A stretch of DNA of 64,000 nucleotides from Rosellinia necatrix (taxonomy: Eukaryota > Ascomycota > Sordariomycetes > Xylariales > Xylariaceae): NCBI GenBank assembly GCA_021209875.1, contig JAGYVD010000001.1, positions 4,712,001-4,776,000 of the forward strand, written 5' to 3'. Below are positions 33,628 to 43,705 of the stretch, piece after piece (within the stretch, counting starts at the first letter, position 1; each line of letters begins with the position of its first letter). The notes beneath the pieces were generated by a model. That model searched no databases. It had not been told where the DNA came from and saw only the letters and a list, made by a program, of their open reading frames with translations. Position numbers and translations under genes: made by a program.

Positions 33628-34330
33628 CCGGGCGCTGTCCTGCACATATCGTCGACATCGGCGGTGCCGGCGGCGACCTGTGCGCGCAGATCCTGCGGCG
33701 CTACCCGGGCGTCCGCGCCGCCACGTCCCTCGACCTGCCCGAGGTCGTCGCGACGGCCGAGGTGCCCGGGGACCTCGCGCAGCGCCTGCGCTTCGCGCCG
33801 TACAACTTCCTGTCCGAGCCCATGACCCACGACGCCGACGCGTACCTCTTCCGCCACATCTTCCACGACTGGAGCGACCAGTACGCCGTGCGCATCCTGC
33901 GGAACCTCGCCGCCGGCCTCAGGGCCGGCGCGCGCGTCTGGATCAACGAGGTCGTGCTGCCCAACCTGAGCCCCGATAAGCACGTCAGCGACCAGAGATC
34001 AAGGTGAGCGAGCGAACCCAAGCCAGGGCATCCCCTCCCCACCTCCCCTTCTCTCTCCCGTTCCGCGACCCGTCCGTCCGTCCCTCCTTCCTGCCCTCCG
34101 TTGTCACCCAATTGAGTGAGAGTGAAGCAAATGTGATGATACTGACCCGTGCGGCGCGCGATACAGGGGCGCAGATCTGCTGATGAAAGTCGGCTTCAAC
34201 GGCAAGGAGCGCAGCAGGCGTGGCTGGGAGGCTGTCCTCGCCGCCGCCGACGCCCGCTTCAGGATCGAGAGCATCGTCCAGCCCGAGGGGGGCCACCGAC
34301 GCCGTCATCGAGGTCGTTTTCGGCGCCTGA
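32707..34330 (+). CDS. Plant-type (family 2) O-methyltransferase, with two apparent +1 frameshifts
   Basis: Transfers methyl from SAM to a hydroxyl of an aromatic or polyketide compound. Start MAAQKSISELAALI at 32707; exon 1 ends at about 32952, intron with a long C run, exon 2 from 33044 (PALIVIFDCLYRFDIASHVP), third exon 34167-34330. The N-terminal dimerisation/winged-helix part is followed by VDIGGAGGDL (SAM motif I, near 33650), TSLDLPEVV, and HIFHDWSD with the catalytic His (near 33860), then DLLMKVGFNGKERS. The frame must shift by +1 at a C5 run (33358-33362, between VRRF and GSGEPGHSALM) and again at a G6 run (34287-34292, before TDAVIEVVFGA and the TGA at 34328). With one base fewer in each run the protein is whole. 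Two Asp runs (9 and 8 residues) from GAC repeats are unusual. It is either a recent pseudogene or carries sequence errors. Confidence 0.8.
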
Positions 34331-35140
34331 CACATTCACTCGCCCTTCTGTTGGTCACGGGAGCCTGGTTCGGGTTAATATTGGCCATTAGGTCATAACG
34401 CTCTCCGCTCTGTATTATAGTCCCGGTAATGTAGATTACCCTTAACAAGGTACTCCGAGGCTTTATAGTGCTTCGGTTCTCGTGAATCTCCCGTCATGCC
34501 TATTGGTGAAAAGCAGTTTCAAGGTGCCTCGGGGGGGGAGGGGGGGATTGTTAGGTTCTCATCACCAATGAAGAGCAACGAGGTAAGTTAGACATTATCG
34601 GGTTGATCATTCGCTTTCCGCCATATGATTCACTGAATAAAAAATCCCCATGTGCTAGGTAGTTAGAGAGTACCTATCATAGAAAGGCCACGCACCAAAA
34701 CACCCAACCTCGAACTTGCCAGGCCATGCATCGTGCGAGGGCGGAAAGGGAGGGGAATGGCTGTGGCTCCTATTCAGCGAACCCTGGACATATGCTGAAC
34801 GTCGCCCCTTAGTCCAGTAAGTAATGCCATAATCTTGCACTCCCTGCGCACTGCCACCGGCGCCGCCACCCACTCATCAAAACAGAGTTCCTGGGGGAGG
34901 GGCATGTTTCACCACAAATACTATGCGGTCTTCTTACATTAAAATATCCCCAATCACAGAGAAACTTGGGGAGCTTGGGGGCTGTGTAGAATACAACGAG
35001 GTCCCGCCGGGGCGCGTGATTGGGCCAAAATATGCGAGCTAGGATTGGTACAAAAAGGACTTAACAACATACAAACCTCACCACTCATATTAAATATCAG
35101 CTTCAATTTTGAGCGCTCTAATAGTTGGTCTATTTAATTC

Positions 35141-35174
<34 letters not shown>

Positions 35175-35706
35175 TTTTAGTGATCTAATTCCCTTTGTTG
35201 CCTGCATCTACACTCTCTAGTTAGAAGCGTAGCGCCGTCTTATCTCCAACAGAACCGCCACCTTTACGTAAACATGTGCTTCACTTTGGTACTACTTGCA
35301 GATATATATGGAGTGCATTTATCTGATACTTCATATTTAGGAATGCCGTTTCGGTAGGGGATGGGTTGCGTGAAGGGATAAGGGGTGATAGGTGCCACGT
35401 CAACCGCCGGAGCACACTGCCACCAAAGAGTCTACACTGCCACCGAAGAGAACGCCTCGAGCAGCGCCTCGAAGAGCGTGCGACCACACCCTCCCCGTTC
35501 ATATTCACCTCGGCCATTTGTGTCATTCGTTAACTCTGGAGTCATAAAACTGAATATTAAGGCGACCTCACCCATCTTTTCACCCGCCTACTCAGGATAC
35601 GTTGTCGTTACACTTAAGTGCGCCTCTATTCTTATGATCTATTTCCCCCTATGCCGTGACAAAAACATACTTTCTCGCTGGCCTTTAGAAACTAGCAGCT
35701 GGCAAC
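34331..35706. other. Intergenic
   Basis: No supported gene. Contains a G run near 34530-34545 and a CAA microsatellite at about 35140-35175 (listed separately). Confidence 0.5.
35140..35175 (+). repeat. CAA trinucleotide microsatellite
   Basis: About twelve uninterrupted CAA units in non-coding DNA. Confidence 0.9.
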
Positions 35707-37055
35707 ATGTCACACCCAATTCTCAATCAGTGGATCTCTTGTCTCCGGACATTTGATGATCTATCACCATCATGCCACGAATTAATTTTCCAGGAGGTGG
35801 GAAGTAAACATTTCAGGGACGAATTACTAATATGGGGCACTCAAGAGGTGCTTCCTGATTTGTTTGCAGGAAAGTTTTCATCGGATTATATCGTCTTGCG
35901 GGAAGTTATCATGGAGAAAAGCTTGTCGGCTATTTTGCATGCTTTACGAAAACTCAAAGCTAGTGACCAGGAGGGCAATCTAAGGAACCGAGCAACGGAA
36001 CAAAAGACTCGTAAGTAGATATCACAGCAATCCTCTGACGAGCTAAGGCGGTTGGATATGGAGGGGGGGGAGGGGGAGGGGGGGGTTCGGCTTAAGTGTA
36101 GAAAGAGCAGTACTGAGGTTTCTTCAAGCACAGCAACCCACGCAGCAAACAACCAAGATTGTAAATCTACGCAACTGGAAAAGTATTTCGCCTGTCAAAA
36201 AACCTGTCTAAAGGTTTGCAATCCCATGCCGCCTTGGGCCCTCCACCTAATACAACCACCCCTGAAACCCCTGAAGGCATCAAACAGGCATTAGGCAGTC
36301 TGTCCAAACTAGCAGCTTTCGGTACCAATTATATTCTGCCAAATGAAGCTGATTGCCCAGGGCTTTCCCAAGAACCCGGTACCAAGTCGGGATTTCCTCG
36401 AGCTTGGAAGCTGATTTCAGAGAAGTTCCCGAATATTGACGATGGTGTCAAAATGTCCTTGGGAGTCCTGTTGAGTATTTCGATATCGACTAGTATCCGA
36501 AATGAGAAAGGGTTTCCTTTTCAACCAGAAGCCACTTCGCGGCGTGATAGCGAAGAGGTAACGAGGTTGGCTACAGACACAAAACCAAATATACAGTACA
36601 TCTGTGTATTTCCTGATTGCCCCCGGCAGTACCAGCTATTCCAGGACGAGAGAAGCTTTCTTGCCCATCTAAACGATATGCATTGTCACGACATGATCAA
36701 AGTTCAAGCTCTTTCACGCTCGGCAGCTTGGTGTACTATTTGTGACGCTCCCATAAGGAGTGATCCTAAGACACTCTTCCAAGTTGATGGTGACTTGGCG
36801 AAAGAGTTTTCAACCCACCTACATGCTCATGTCACCCAAATTCTGCAGGAGGCAACGGAAGGAGTGAGGAGTTTGCAGAAATCAGGTGTGCCTTCAAGTC
36901 AGTCGCTAGAGGAGGGAAAGGGTGATTCCCAAGCAAATAAGGAGAAAGGGGATGGTTCCCCAGCGTCTAGTCGAAAGCGTCCAAGGATTAACCAACCTAA
37001 AAGCAGATGGTTCGGGACTCTATTTCAAGGATGGTTTCAAATAAAAGATGCATAA
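35707..37055 (+). CDS. Fungal zinc-finger-like protein, probable frameshift
   Basis: Exon 1 is 35707-36010 (MSHPILNQWISCLRTFDDLS.., 101 codons, donor GTAAGT). An intron ending at 36101 or 36110 continues in frame into LRFLQAQQPTQQTTKIVNLR and NWKSISPVK, after which an A6 run (36197-36202) closes the frame. The next frame goes on as NLSKGLQSHAALGPPP to 37055, so one A fewer would join them. The alternative is a 203-bp intron 36011-36213, which also keeps the frame. The C-terminal part carries a C2H2-like finger, YICVFPDCPRQYQ then FLAHLNDMHCH (C-x4-C-x15-H-x4-H), a second possible pair CTICD with HLHAH, and a basic RKRPRINQPKSRW that may be a nuclear signal. The layout resembles uncharacterised fungal C2H2 proteins. 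A nuclear or regulatory role is inference. Confidence 0.65.
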
Positions 37056-37452
37056 GAAGAAGCTTATATACAGTGCGAAATATGTAATAGTTGGTTGACC
37101 CCCCAATCCCATGGCCTATTTAATTCGAAGCAGTTTACTCTTGAATGAAGGAGTGGTGATGCCTTCAGTGTCAATTAGACCCGCGTATAGGTACCTACCT
37201 AGGTAGGTAGTAGGTAAGGTACCTATGTTAGTACATTGATAAGATAAAGCTCTAACCTGGGTAATCTTATCTACCTAGTACAAGGTTGTCAGTTCAACTA
37301 CTAGTCGCGGTTAATTCTTCGATCACCCATCATCCTCTTATTCCATACCTTGATACTACATGATACGCGCGACTAAAATGTCATTATGAGCCTCGATTGC
37401 ATCGACGACCAATCTAGTTCCCATCTCTCATCCATACCACACCACCGACACC
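37056..37452. other. Intergenic; POP5 promoter with CCTAGGTAGG motifs
   Basis: CTACCTAGGTAGGTAG lies at about 37195-37210, about 250 bp before the POP5 start, followed by further GGTACCTA pieces. Confidence 0.55.
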
Positions 37453-38068
37453 ATGGTCAGGATCAAGGAGCGTTACCTCTTAGTCAACATCCTATACCCC
37501 GCCGAGCTGGGCGCCCAGCCTAATCTACCCGATGTTGTTGTGCTCAACCAGCCCACCAGCGACGAACTGACACCTGCCGCCCTTCTCCGTGCCATACGCG
37601 CCGAGGTCGCCGCCCTTTTCGGCGATTATGGATCCGGCGCTCTCGAAGGCGGCGGATTTTCAGGTTGGCCTAATTTACGTGCTCCCACGCCGGATCAATG
37701 CTGACTGATAGGTCCACGTAGTCAAATACCTCTCACAAGCAACCTCCACTTTCATACTGCGGATCGCGCGAGCTTCCTATCGATTTGTCTGGACGGCATT
37801 AAGCTTCATGGGTTCAGTCCCCGTTAAGAATGGCAAGCCATGCGTTTTCCGAGTCGTTCATGTGAGCGGCACCATACGAAAAGCCGAGGAGGAAGCTATC
37901 CGTCGCGCACGAAAACTCATCTTTGAGGCAAAAGGAGGGCAGGCCGCGACGGTATCCAACCCGCTTGGCAATATTTTCAGCGCCTCGAACCGACCTAGGC
38001 AAAAAGGCCCCTCCCAGGACGTGGATTCTGATAGTGACGTGGAGATGGGGACAATAAGCGACGGCTGA
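37453..38068 (+). CDS. POP5: Ribonuclease P/MRP protein subunit POP5
   Basis: Exons 37453-37663 and 37722-38068, 185 residues; intron 58 bp with branch CTGAC. POP5 is a core protein of RNase P (tRNA 5' maturation) and RNase MRP (rRNA processing) in the nucleus and nucleolus. The N-terminus MVRIKERYLLVNILYP is the conserved first strand (R-x-R-Y-L). ALLRAIRAEVAALFGDYGSG and GGFSVKYLSQATSTFILRIA show the RNP-like fold typical of the Rpp14/Pop5 family. HVSGTIRKAEEEAIRRARK follows, then an acidic tail (DVDSDSDVEM) common in fungal versions. It faces GPN2 tail-to-tail: its TGA ends at 38068 and the GPN2 stop begins at 38073, so their 3' UTRs must overlap. Confidence 0.93.
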
Positions 38069-38072
38069 ATCA

Positions 38073-39284
38073 TCATGGTTTCCTTCGAACTACTCTCACC
38101 CCGCTATCTCCCCTCGGAGGAGGCATACCATCGAACTCGTCATCGTCGTCGGGGATAAGGTCAGGGGTCGTGGCGCCTGTATCTGCACCAGCGAAATTCC
38201 CACGGGCCCTCTCTTGCTCCTCCCATTCCTTTTGCTCCGCAAGATCGTACTCGTCCTTAGCGTCGATCCAGCGCTCTTGGATGTCTTGCACATCCACCAA
38301 GGTCGATTCATTGCGCATCGCCACCTGCCAAATCGTATCGTTTGCTCCTTCGGCCCCGCCAAACACATACCCACCAGCCCGATCGATCACCCGCAGGAGC
38401 TGCATCATGCTCTTCTTGTTCTCAACGGCAAGCACTTCAAACCGTACGAGGCCAAACGATTCGACGAGGCCAGCGACGGCTTGATTTAATCGGCTAAACT
38501 TCTCGCTACGCATGGCCGGGGATTCTGCTTCGAGTTCCGGAATGAGATGAGACAGATCGTCAACGTCCGTATAAAAGTCGAGGTTGAATGGCAGAGGGTC
38601 ATATGAGGCGACCTTATCGATTTTGGTCAGGACGTTAATATGTGGGAGGTCCATCTGAAGCATAGCGCGAAGGGTGAGGAGGAGATTCGAGATGTATAGG
38701 GAGGGCTGCGTGAGACAGAAGCTATCGGATAAATGGACAGATACCAGCTTGTCATGAACGTCAGTCATATGTATCATCGCTCGCTTAATGGGTGTACCTA
38801 CCCGGTAGCCCAGCTTCTGCAGCTTGAAAAAGATATTCCGAAGGGAGTTGTGGTGTGTGTACAGCTCGACCTGGCCAGGGCAGTCGAAGAGGACATAGGA
38901 ATCCCCTAGTTCTTTGAGGCCATTCTCCAGCCATTCCATGTTCTGTTCAAGCTCCTCAAACGCGTAGAGTATGCCGCCGTTGGGGCCCAGCTGGTCGTCG
39001 GCCATGATCTCCTCCAGTGTGACAAGATCGCGGATGTCCAAAGCGCAAGGGTAGTTGGTCTTGTCGTTTGCAGGGTCCAGGTTCACAACCGAACATTCGC
39101 GTCCTATCGCACCCATAAACTGGTGCACTGCACGGCGTCCAGTGAGGTGAGCATAAGAACCCAAGAATCATAAGGGGAAAGGGGAAAGAGAAGAGAGGGC
39201 TTCGTTGAAGGGCCACTTACTGCCATCGCAATAGGTACTTTTTCCTGCGCCGGGACTACCGAGGACTAGTTGCGCGAAAGGCAT
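38073..39284 (-). CDS. GPN2: GPN-loop GTPase 2
   Basis: Exons 39284-39221, 39127-38802 and 38747-38073, 354 residues. GPN GTPases are essential for assembly and nuclear import of RNA polymerase II (and III). P-loop GSPGAGKST at residues 9-17; NLDPAND near 37-43; the signature GPN at 69-71 (QLGPNGG); DCPGQVELYTHH as the G3 region; LTKIDK as the G4 base-recognition motif. Among the three GPN types the MPFAQLVLG start, MHQFMGAIGR and EEIMADDQLGPNGG fit GPN2. The second intron (38748-38801) is 54 bp, a multiple of three and without stops, so unspliced reading would insert 18 residues; donor GTAGGT, branch CTGAC and the family alignment (LGYR joined to LVSVHLSD) show it is an intron. The C-terminal tail is acidic. 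Confidence 0.93.
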
Positions 39285-39865
39285 CGCAGCGAGCCGGGAG
39301 GGAAGTTGATGAAGGCTTGAATGGGTCCTGTCCTGCTGGATCGAAGCTAAATGATAGATAGTCTAAAATAAATGAGCACGGTTGCGACAGCCATCTAAGG
39401 CGATATGTCGGTACACAATAAAAGTATGGAAAATCGGAGTTCTGCAGGTAGACAGGAGTGGTACCTAACTACAAAGAACCATGTGCCCCTCGACTCGACC
39501 CCTCCATGCGACTTCGGTTGCACATATATATTTCTACTATGCCTAGATAGGTTAATAAGCCTCTAGCTCTTGGAACCACAAGCTTCCAAGGTTCTAAGGT
39601 TGTTTACAAAGCTTATCGATTGGGAAGGCAACGAATCCGATGTCTGGGAAACGACTACCTAAAGTACTTAGTATCCAAGCTTAGACCTCGATAGGGTTCA
39701 CTCTCATCCATCTTCTATGCGACAGACCATCTTACATGGATAACACTTTACATAAACGTCCATTCCCTTGACAACAGATACGCTAGTTATTTAATTTCAT
39801 ACATTGGTAATAAAGCCACCATTGCTTCGACTCCCCCCAGTCGATCGCAAAACACAGGCAACAAC
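39285..39865. other. Divergent promoter region, GPN2 and BUB3
   Basis: 580 bp between the starts of two divergent housekeeping genes. AT-rich, with a TATATAT near 39525; no gene. Confidence 0.55.
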
Positions 39866-41150
39866 ATGGCGCCCGGTGAGCGAGCATCTCGAAAGACACC
39901 CCCATTGCCTCACGGCCATGACATGCTAACATGCTAACCCACCATCCCAGCCGCGCAGTTCGAGCTCGCGCACCCGCCCAATGACGCCATATCCTCGCTG
40001 GTCTTCGCACCCACCTTGTCCTCACGGCTCCTGGTCTCGTCCTGGGACAAGAATGTATACCTCTACGACACACAGGCCGCCGCCCACGACGCCGAGGGCC
40101 AGCAGGGCCAGCTGATCCGGACGATCACACACCGCGCGCCCGTGCTAGATGTCTGCTTCGGCGCGCACCACGACGAGGCCTTCAGCGCCTGTCTGGATTG
40201 GCAGGTCCGGAGGCTGGACCTGGAGAGTGGTGAGCAGACCGTGCTCAGCAAGCACTCCGCCCCTGTACGGAGAGTCGTATACAGCCAACAATATTGTGAG
40301 TCCAAGCACACGCCCATTACACCGCCCAGCCTCCCCATCTTGATGCTTTCCCATGGCGCGGGTCGCTAGCTCCATCCATGTATATACGATTCACCCAGCT
40401 GACCGACGCGCTCCTTTCCCCCCAAAAGCCCTCGTCATCTCCGCCTCGTGGGACAGCACGCTCCATGTGCACGACCCGTCCGACCCGGCCCAAGCCCCCC
40501 TCGAGATCCCGCTCCCGGGCAAGCCGCACGCGATGGCCGCGAGCCCCTCGAAGCTGATCGTCGCGATGACGTCCCGGCTCGTGCACATCTACGACCTGGC
40601 CGCGCTCGCCGGCGGCCTCAGCTCGCGCGAGGTCCCCGCGCCCTGGCAGCAGCGCGAGTCCTCCCTCAAGTTCCTCACGCGCGCCGTGGCCGCGATGCCG
40701 TCCGACGCCGGCTACGCCACGAGCAGCATCGAGGGCCGCGTGGCGGTCGAGTTCTTCGACGCGTCGACCGAGTCGCAGGCGCGCAAGTACGCCTTCAAGT
40801 GCCACCGCCAGACCCAGCCGGCCGGCGCCGGCACCGACGGCCCCACCGACGTCGTCTACCCCGTCAACGCGCTCGCCTTCCACCCGGCCTACGGCACCTT
40901 CGCCAGCGGCGGCGGCGACGCCACCGTCGCCCTCTGGGATGCCGAGGCGAAGCGCCGCATGAAGGTCTACCAGAAGTTCGCCGATAGCGTCGCCGCCCTC
41001 GCCTTCTCCGCCGACGGCCGCCACCTCGCCGTCGGCATCTGCCCCGGCTTCGAGACCGGCATGGAGGACTACTCCGGCGAAGGGCGCACCCGCATCCTCG
41101 TCCGCGAGCTCGGCGAGAACGAGGCCCTGCCCAAGGGCAAGGCGAAGTAG
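39866..41150 (+). CDS. BUB3: Spindle assembly checkpoint WD40 protein BUB3
   Basis: Exons 39866-39875, 39951-40295 and 40429-41150, 358 residues; the first exon has only ten bases (MAP plus one base), in frame with CCGCGCAGTTC. BUB3 binds phosphorylated MELT repeats of the kinetochore scaffold Spc105/KNL1 and brings BUB1 and Mad3/BubR1 to unattached kinetochores. The sequence shows a seven-bladed propeller: FELAHPPNDAISSLVFAP, LLVSSWDKNVYLYD, HRAPVLDVCF, LVISASWDSTLHVHDP, and SSIEGRVAVEFFD, the last being a highly conserved BUB3/RAE1 blade. KCHRQTQ and VYPVNALAFHPAYGTFASGG follow, then GDATVALWDAEAKRRMK. The YPVNAI-FHP region with GGGDATV separates BUB3 from other WD40 proteins. Length fits the family. 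The coding part is very GC-rich. Confidence 0.92.
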
Positions 41151-42134
41151 GGCAAGGCCGACAACCAGAAACAGTTGAGAGTAGCGACCGAGCGACGAAC
41201 ACCGAATTTGATTTGCTTTCGGAGAGACTAGTCAGTTTCGTGTGTCACGAGGGCCGCGAATGGCAGGTAAGAGAAATAATGCCCCCGTCTGTGCAACTTA
41301 CGCCTACCAAGCCCCCGACCGTAACGCAACGGCGAGGAAGAGAGTCATGGGTGCTACGGACAGATGCGAGACAAGGCGGAGGGGGGAGAGGCCACGCACG
41401 ACCATAATGATTGTCAAAAAAAAGGGACGACGTTCCCCCTAATCCACATAAGTAAACCGGTCTATATACGTTTCCAAGGGGAAGCAGAAGGGACGCCAAT
41501 GTGTAAAGATCAGAAGTTAAACATTGTCGCATTGTAAGGCCCGGAATGTTGTAAAACAAAATTAAAATCAATAAAGAAAGTGCGAAGCCGCTCTTACTAT
41601 CAAGTTCCCAAGTGCAACTATCCATCCACCAAAATTCTTTAAGTTATCTTAGAGCAAGCAAATCGCCCACGGAATTTTTTCGCTTTCATTGATACCTACA
41701 TAGTTTAAGATAACAGAAGAAAGCCTTATAAGGATATAAGGCTACGGCCCACTACCGTGGATAAAAGACATAAACACAAAGGTGTTCTTGAGATGAATTT
41801 ATATTTCATAGCCCGCAGTGCGAGCTTTGGAGACTATATCGCGCAGAGGTGTATAGATATATTGTATAAGTGCGATTCCAGCTCCTGCTCACTAGATATT
41901 AATAGGGTAATCCTCGCAACGCATTCTCCTCGTCATCTTCCCTTTAAATTCAACGTCCCTAACTCTCGTGATAAACGTGTTCCGAATACAGCATCATATC
42001 AAGTCACAATAGTACTGGACATAATTAGTTTTACATCTTCCAAACAGATCTGTATGGTCGGTAACAGGTATCTATTTGTTTTCCTTTCCGCATGCGTATC
42101 GCCCGGCTAGCCTCAGATAGCTTTCAGCTGTGAT
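41151..42134. other. Intergenic between convergent genes
   Basis: 3' UTR space of BUB3 and of the gene ending at 42135. No supported gene; chance frames only. Confidence 0.5.
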
Positions 42135-43705
42135 CTATTCGGAAGTGACATCAGCGCCAAGGAGGCAAGAAATCCATCGCGCTGCGGTTATAAGATCAGA
42201 GCCGTTTAGCGATATCTCGTCTGGCTGTGAATCAGATATGGTGTTTTGTATATGCTTGTCTTGATCGTTAGAGCCGTCCCAGCCCAGTTCCTGGGAGCTA
42301 CCGCTGTCGTTTTCTTCGTCTATATACCGAGTCGCTCGTATATATTCACACTCCTTAGTGACTATTCTCTGGTGTCTACTTTCTTCTGTCACCGGCCCAT
42401 TCAGTGCGTTTACCTCATCATCATCGCTTGTCTGATACCCGTATTCTTGTGGCAATTTTGCAGCTGATAAAGATAAGTTTCTGTCGTGATGAATCAGAGA
42501 TATTCGCTTCTGACTTCCAAAGTTTTCGAAATCGGAGACCCGCCTCTTTCGTGGTATAGTCTGCACCATCTCTATACGACTTGATATGGGCGTTGACTTT
42601 AGGCTAGGGGGTGGTGGGGGTTGAGCTGAACTGCGGTGTTCCGTCGAGATGGCTCTCGGTTTTCGCACCAATGAGCTATCTGCAAAATTATCTCTCGTTG
42701 GCCACAAGTCCTTCACTTTCATGCGACGAACCTCCTCTCGAGGTTTGCCTGACCGCTCCAGGTGCTGCCGGCTAGGAATTTCTCCCGTATTATTATTCTG
42801 TGTAATGCTTTCAATCTCAACCGGAAGTTGTCCGAAAGCAGACCTTGATCGGTGGCTCTTGTGTTTCCCATTCATTAGAAAATTTAACTCCGGTCTGGCC
42901 TCTCCATCTGAAAACCCATCGCCGACACGCCAAGTTGATATTGGTTGACTTCTTGGCTTTGGAAACCGAAATTCCTGCGGCCTCCGATGATTATTGAGCC
43001 GAAATGCTCCTTTTGTAACGTATTTAGAAGTACTATCAACGAGGTATTCGGAACCCGATAGCGAGGAGGATTCTGCCTGCCTTAATATGGGGCTTCTATG
43101 TCGTGGTTGGTGCCGTGGTTTGGATATATTGTTCCTCTCTGTATGGTTATTGCCTCGTCTATTACAGCCAGCGTGAGGCGTCCCATCACGTTTCCGGGTT
43201 CGACCTCTTGATGGACTCCTATAACCCGATGTTGCACTAGGTAAGGTACCAGGTTGTGATACGGAGCGAGAAGAAACCTTGTCGTAGCGACTCGATCCTG
43301 GCTCAACGGAACCTATGCGAATCGGCAGCGAGCTATTTCCATAGTCTGCTCCCCTATTCAATAGTCAATAGGAAACAAGCTTAGTCTTAGGCGTTCTACT
43401 AACCTTGAATAACCTCGCCTTGGCCCTAGACGGGAAATAGGCGCCACGGATCTCCTACGTTTCGAGTTCGCACAAACAGACGAGCTTGTTCTACATCTTG
43501 CATTTCCATTTTCTTCTCCCGTTCGGTATGCTGTAAGAGATCGTCTAGAATCTTGTAGGCTCCCATAATCTACCGACTTTGTGCGTCTGATAATTGCATA
43601 AATCCCCGCAGCCGTGAGCGCAAGAGGGGTAGATAAGCCAGTATAAATAGGATCTATGGAAGATGGAAGAGTAGGCACATCAGCCAGGGATAAGAGATCG
43701 GCCAT
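42135..43705 (-). CDS. Fungal protein of unknown function with one N-terminal membrane segment and a disordered Ser/Arg-rich body
   Basis: Exons 43705-43404 and 43353-42135, 506 residues; intron 49 bp with GTTAGT, branch TTGAC and TAG acceptor, joining GYSR to GADYGN in frame. Start at MADLLSLADVPTLPSS; the longer upstream frame has only a TTG. Residues 20-40 (IYTGLSTPLALTAAGIYAII) are the only hydrophobic segment, followed by RRTK, so the rest is probably cytosolic. The body is rich in Ser, Arg, Asn and Pro (RSPSRGRTRKRDG, PRKRRVSDFENF), without recognisable fold, and ends in an acidic Ser-rich part (DEENDSGSSQELGW) and ITAARWISCLLGADV. It may tether something to a membrane, but this is inference. 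No family name can be given. Confidence 0.7.

Noticed and set aside
33123..33983. Minus-strand frame of 286 codons over the O-methyltransferase
   Set aside because: Antisense shadow of GC-rich coding DNA; the plus strand carries SAM and HDWSD motifs.
13471..34330. Secondary-metabolite gene cluster (two methyltransferases, hydrolase relics)
   Set aside because: No synthase backbone, transporter, oxidase set or pathway regulator; the genes are 18 kb apart with cnxE between.
38748..38801. 18-residue insertion in GPN2 (read-through frame)
   Set aside because: The segment has GTAGGT donor, CTGAC branch and AG acceptor, and the GPN family joins LGYR to LVSVHLSD directly, so it is an intron.
40317..41024. 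Minus-strand frame of 235 codons over BUB3
   Set aside because: Shadow; the WD40 blades on the plus strand are unambiguous.
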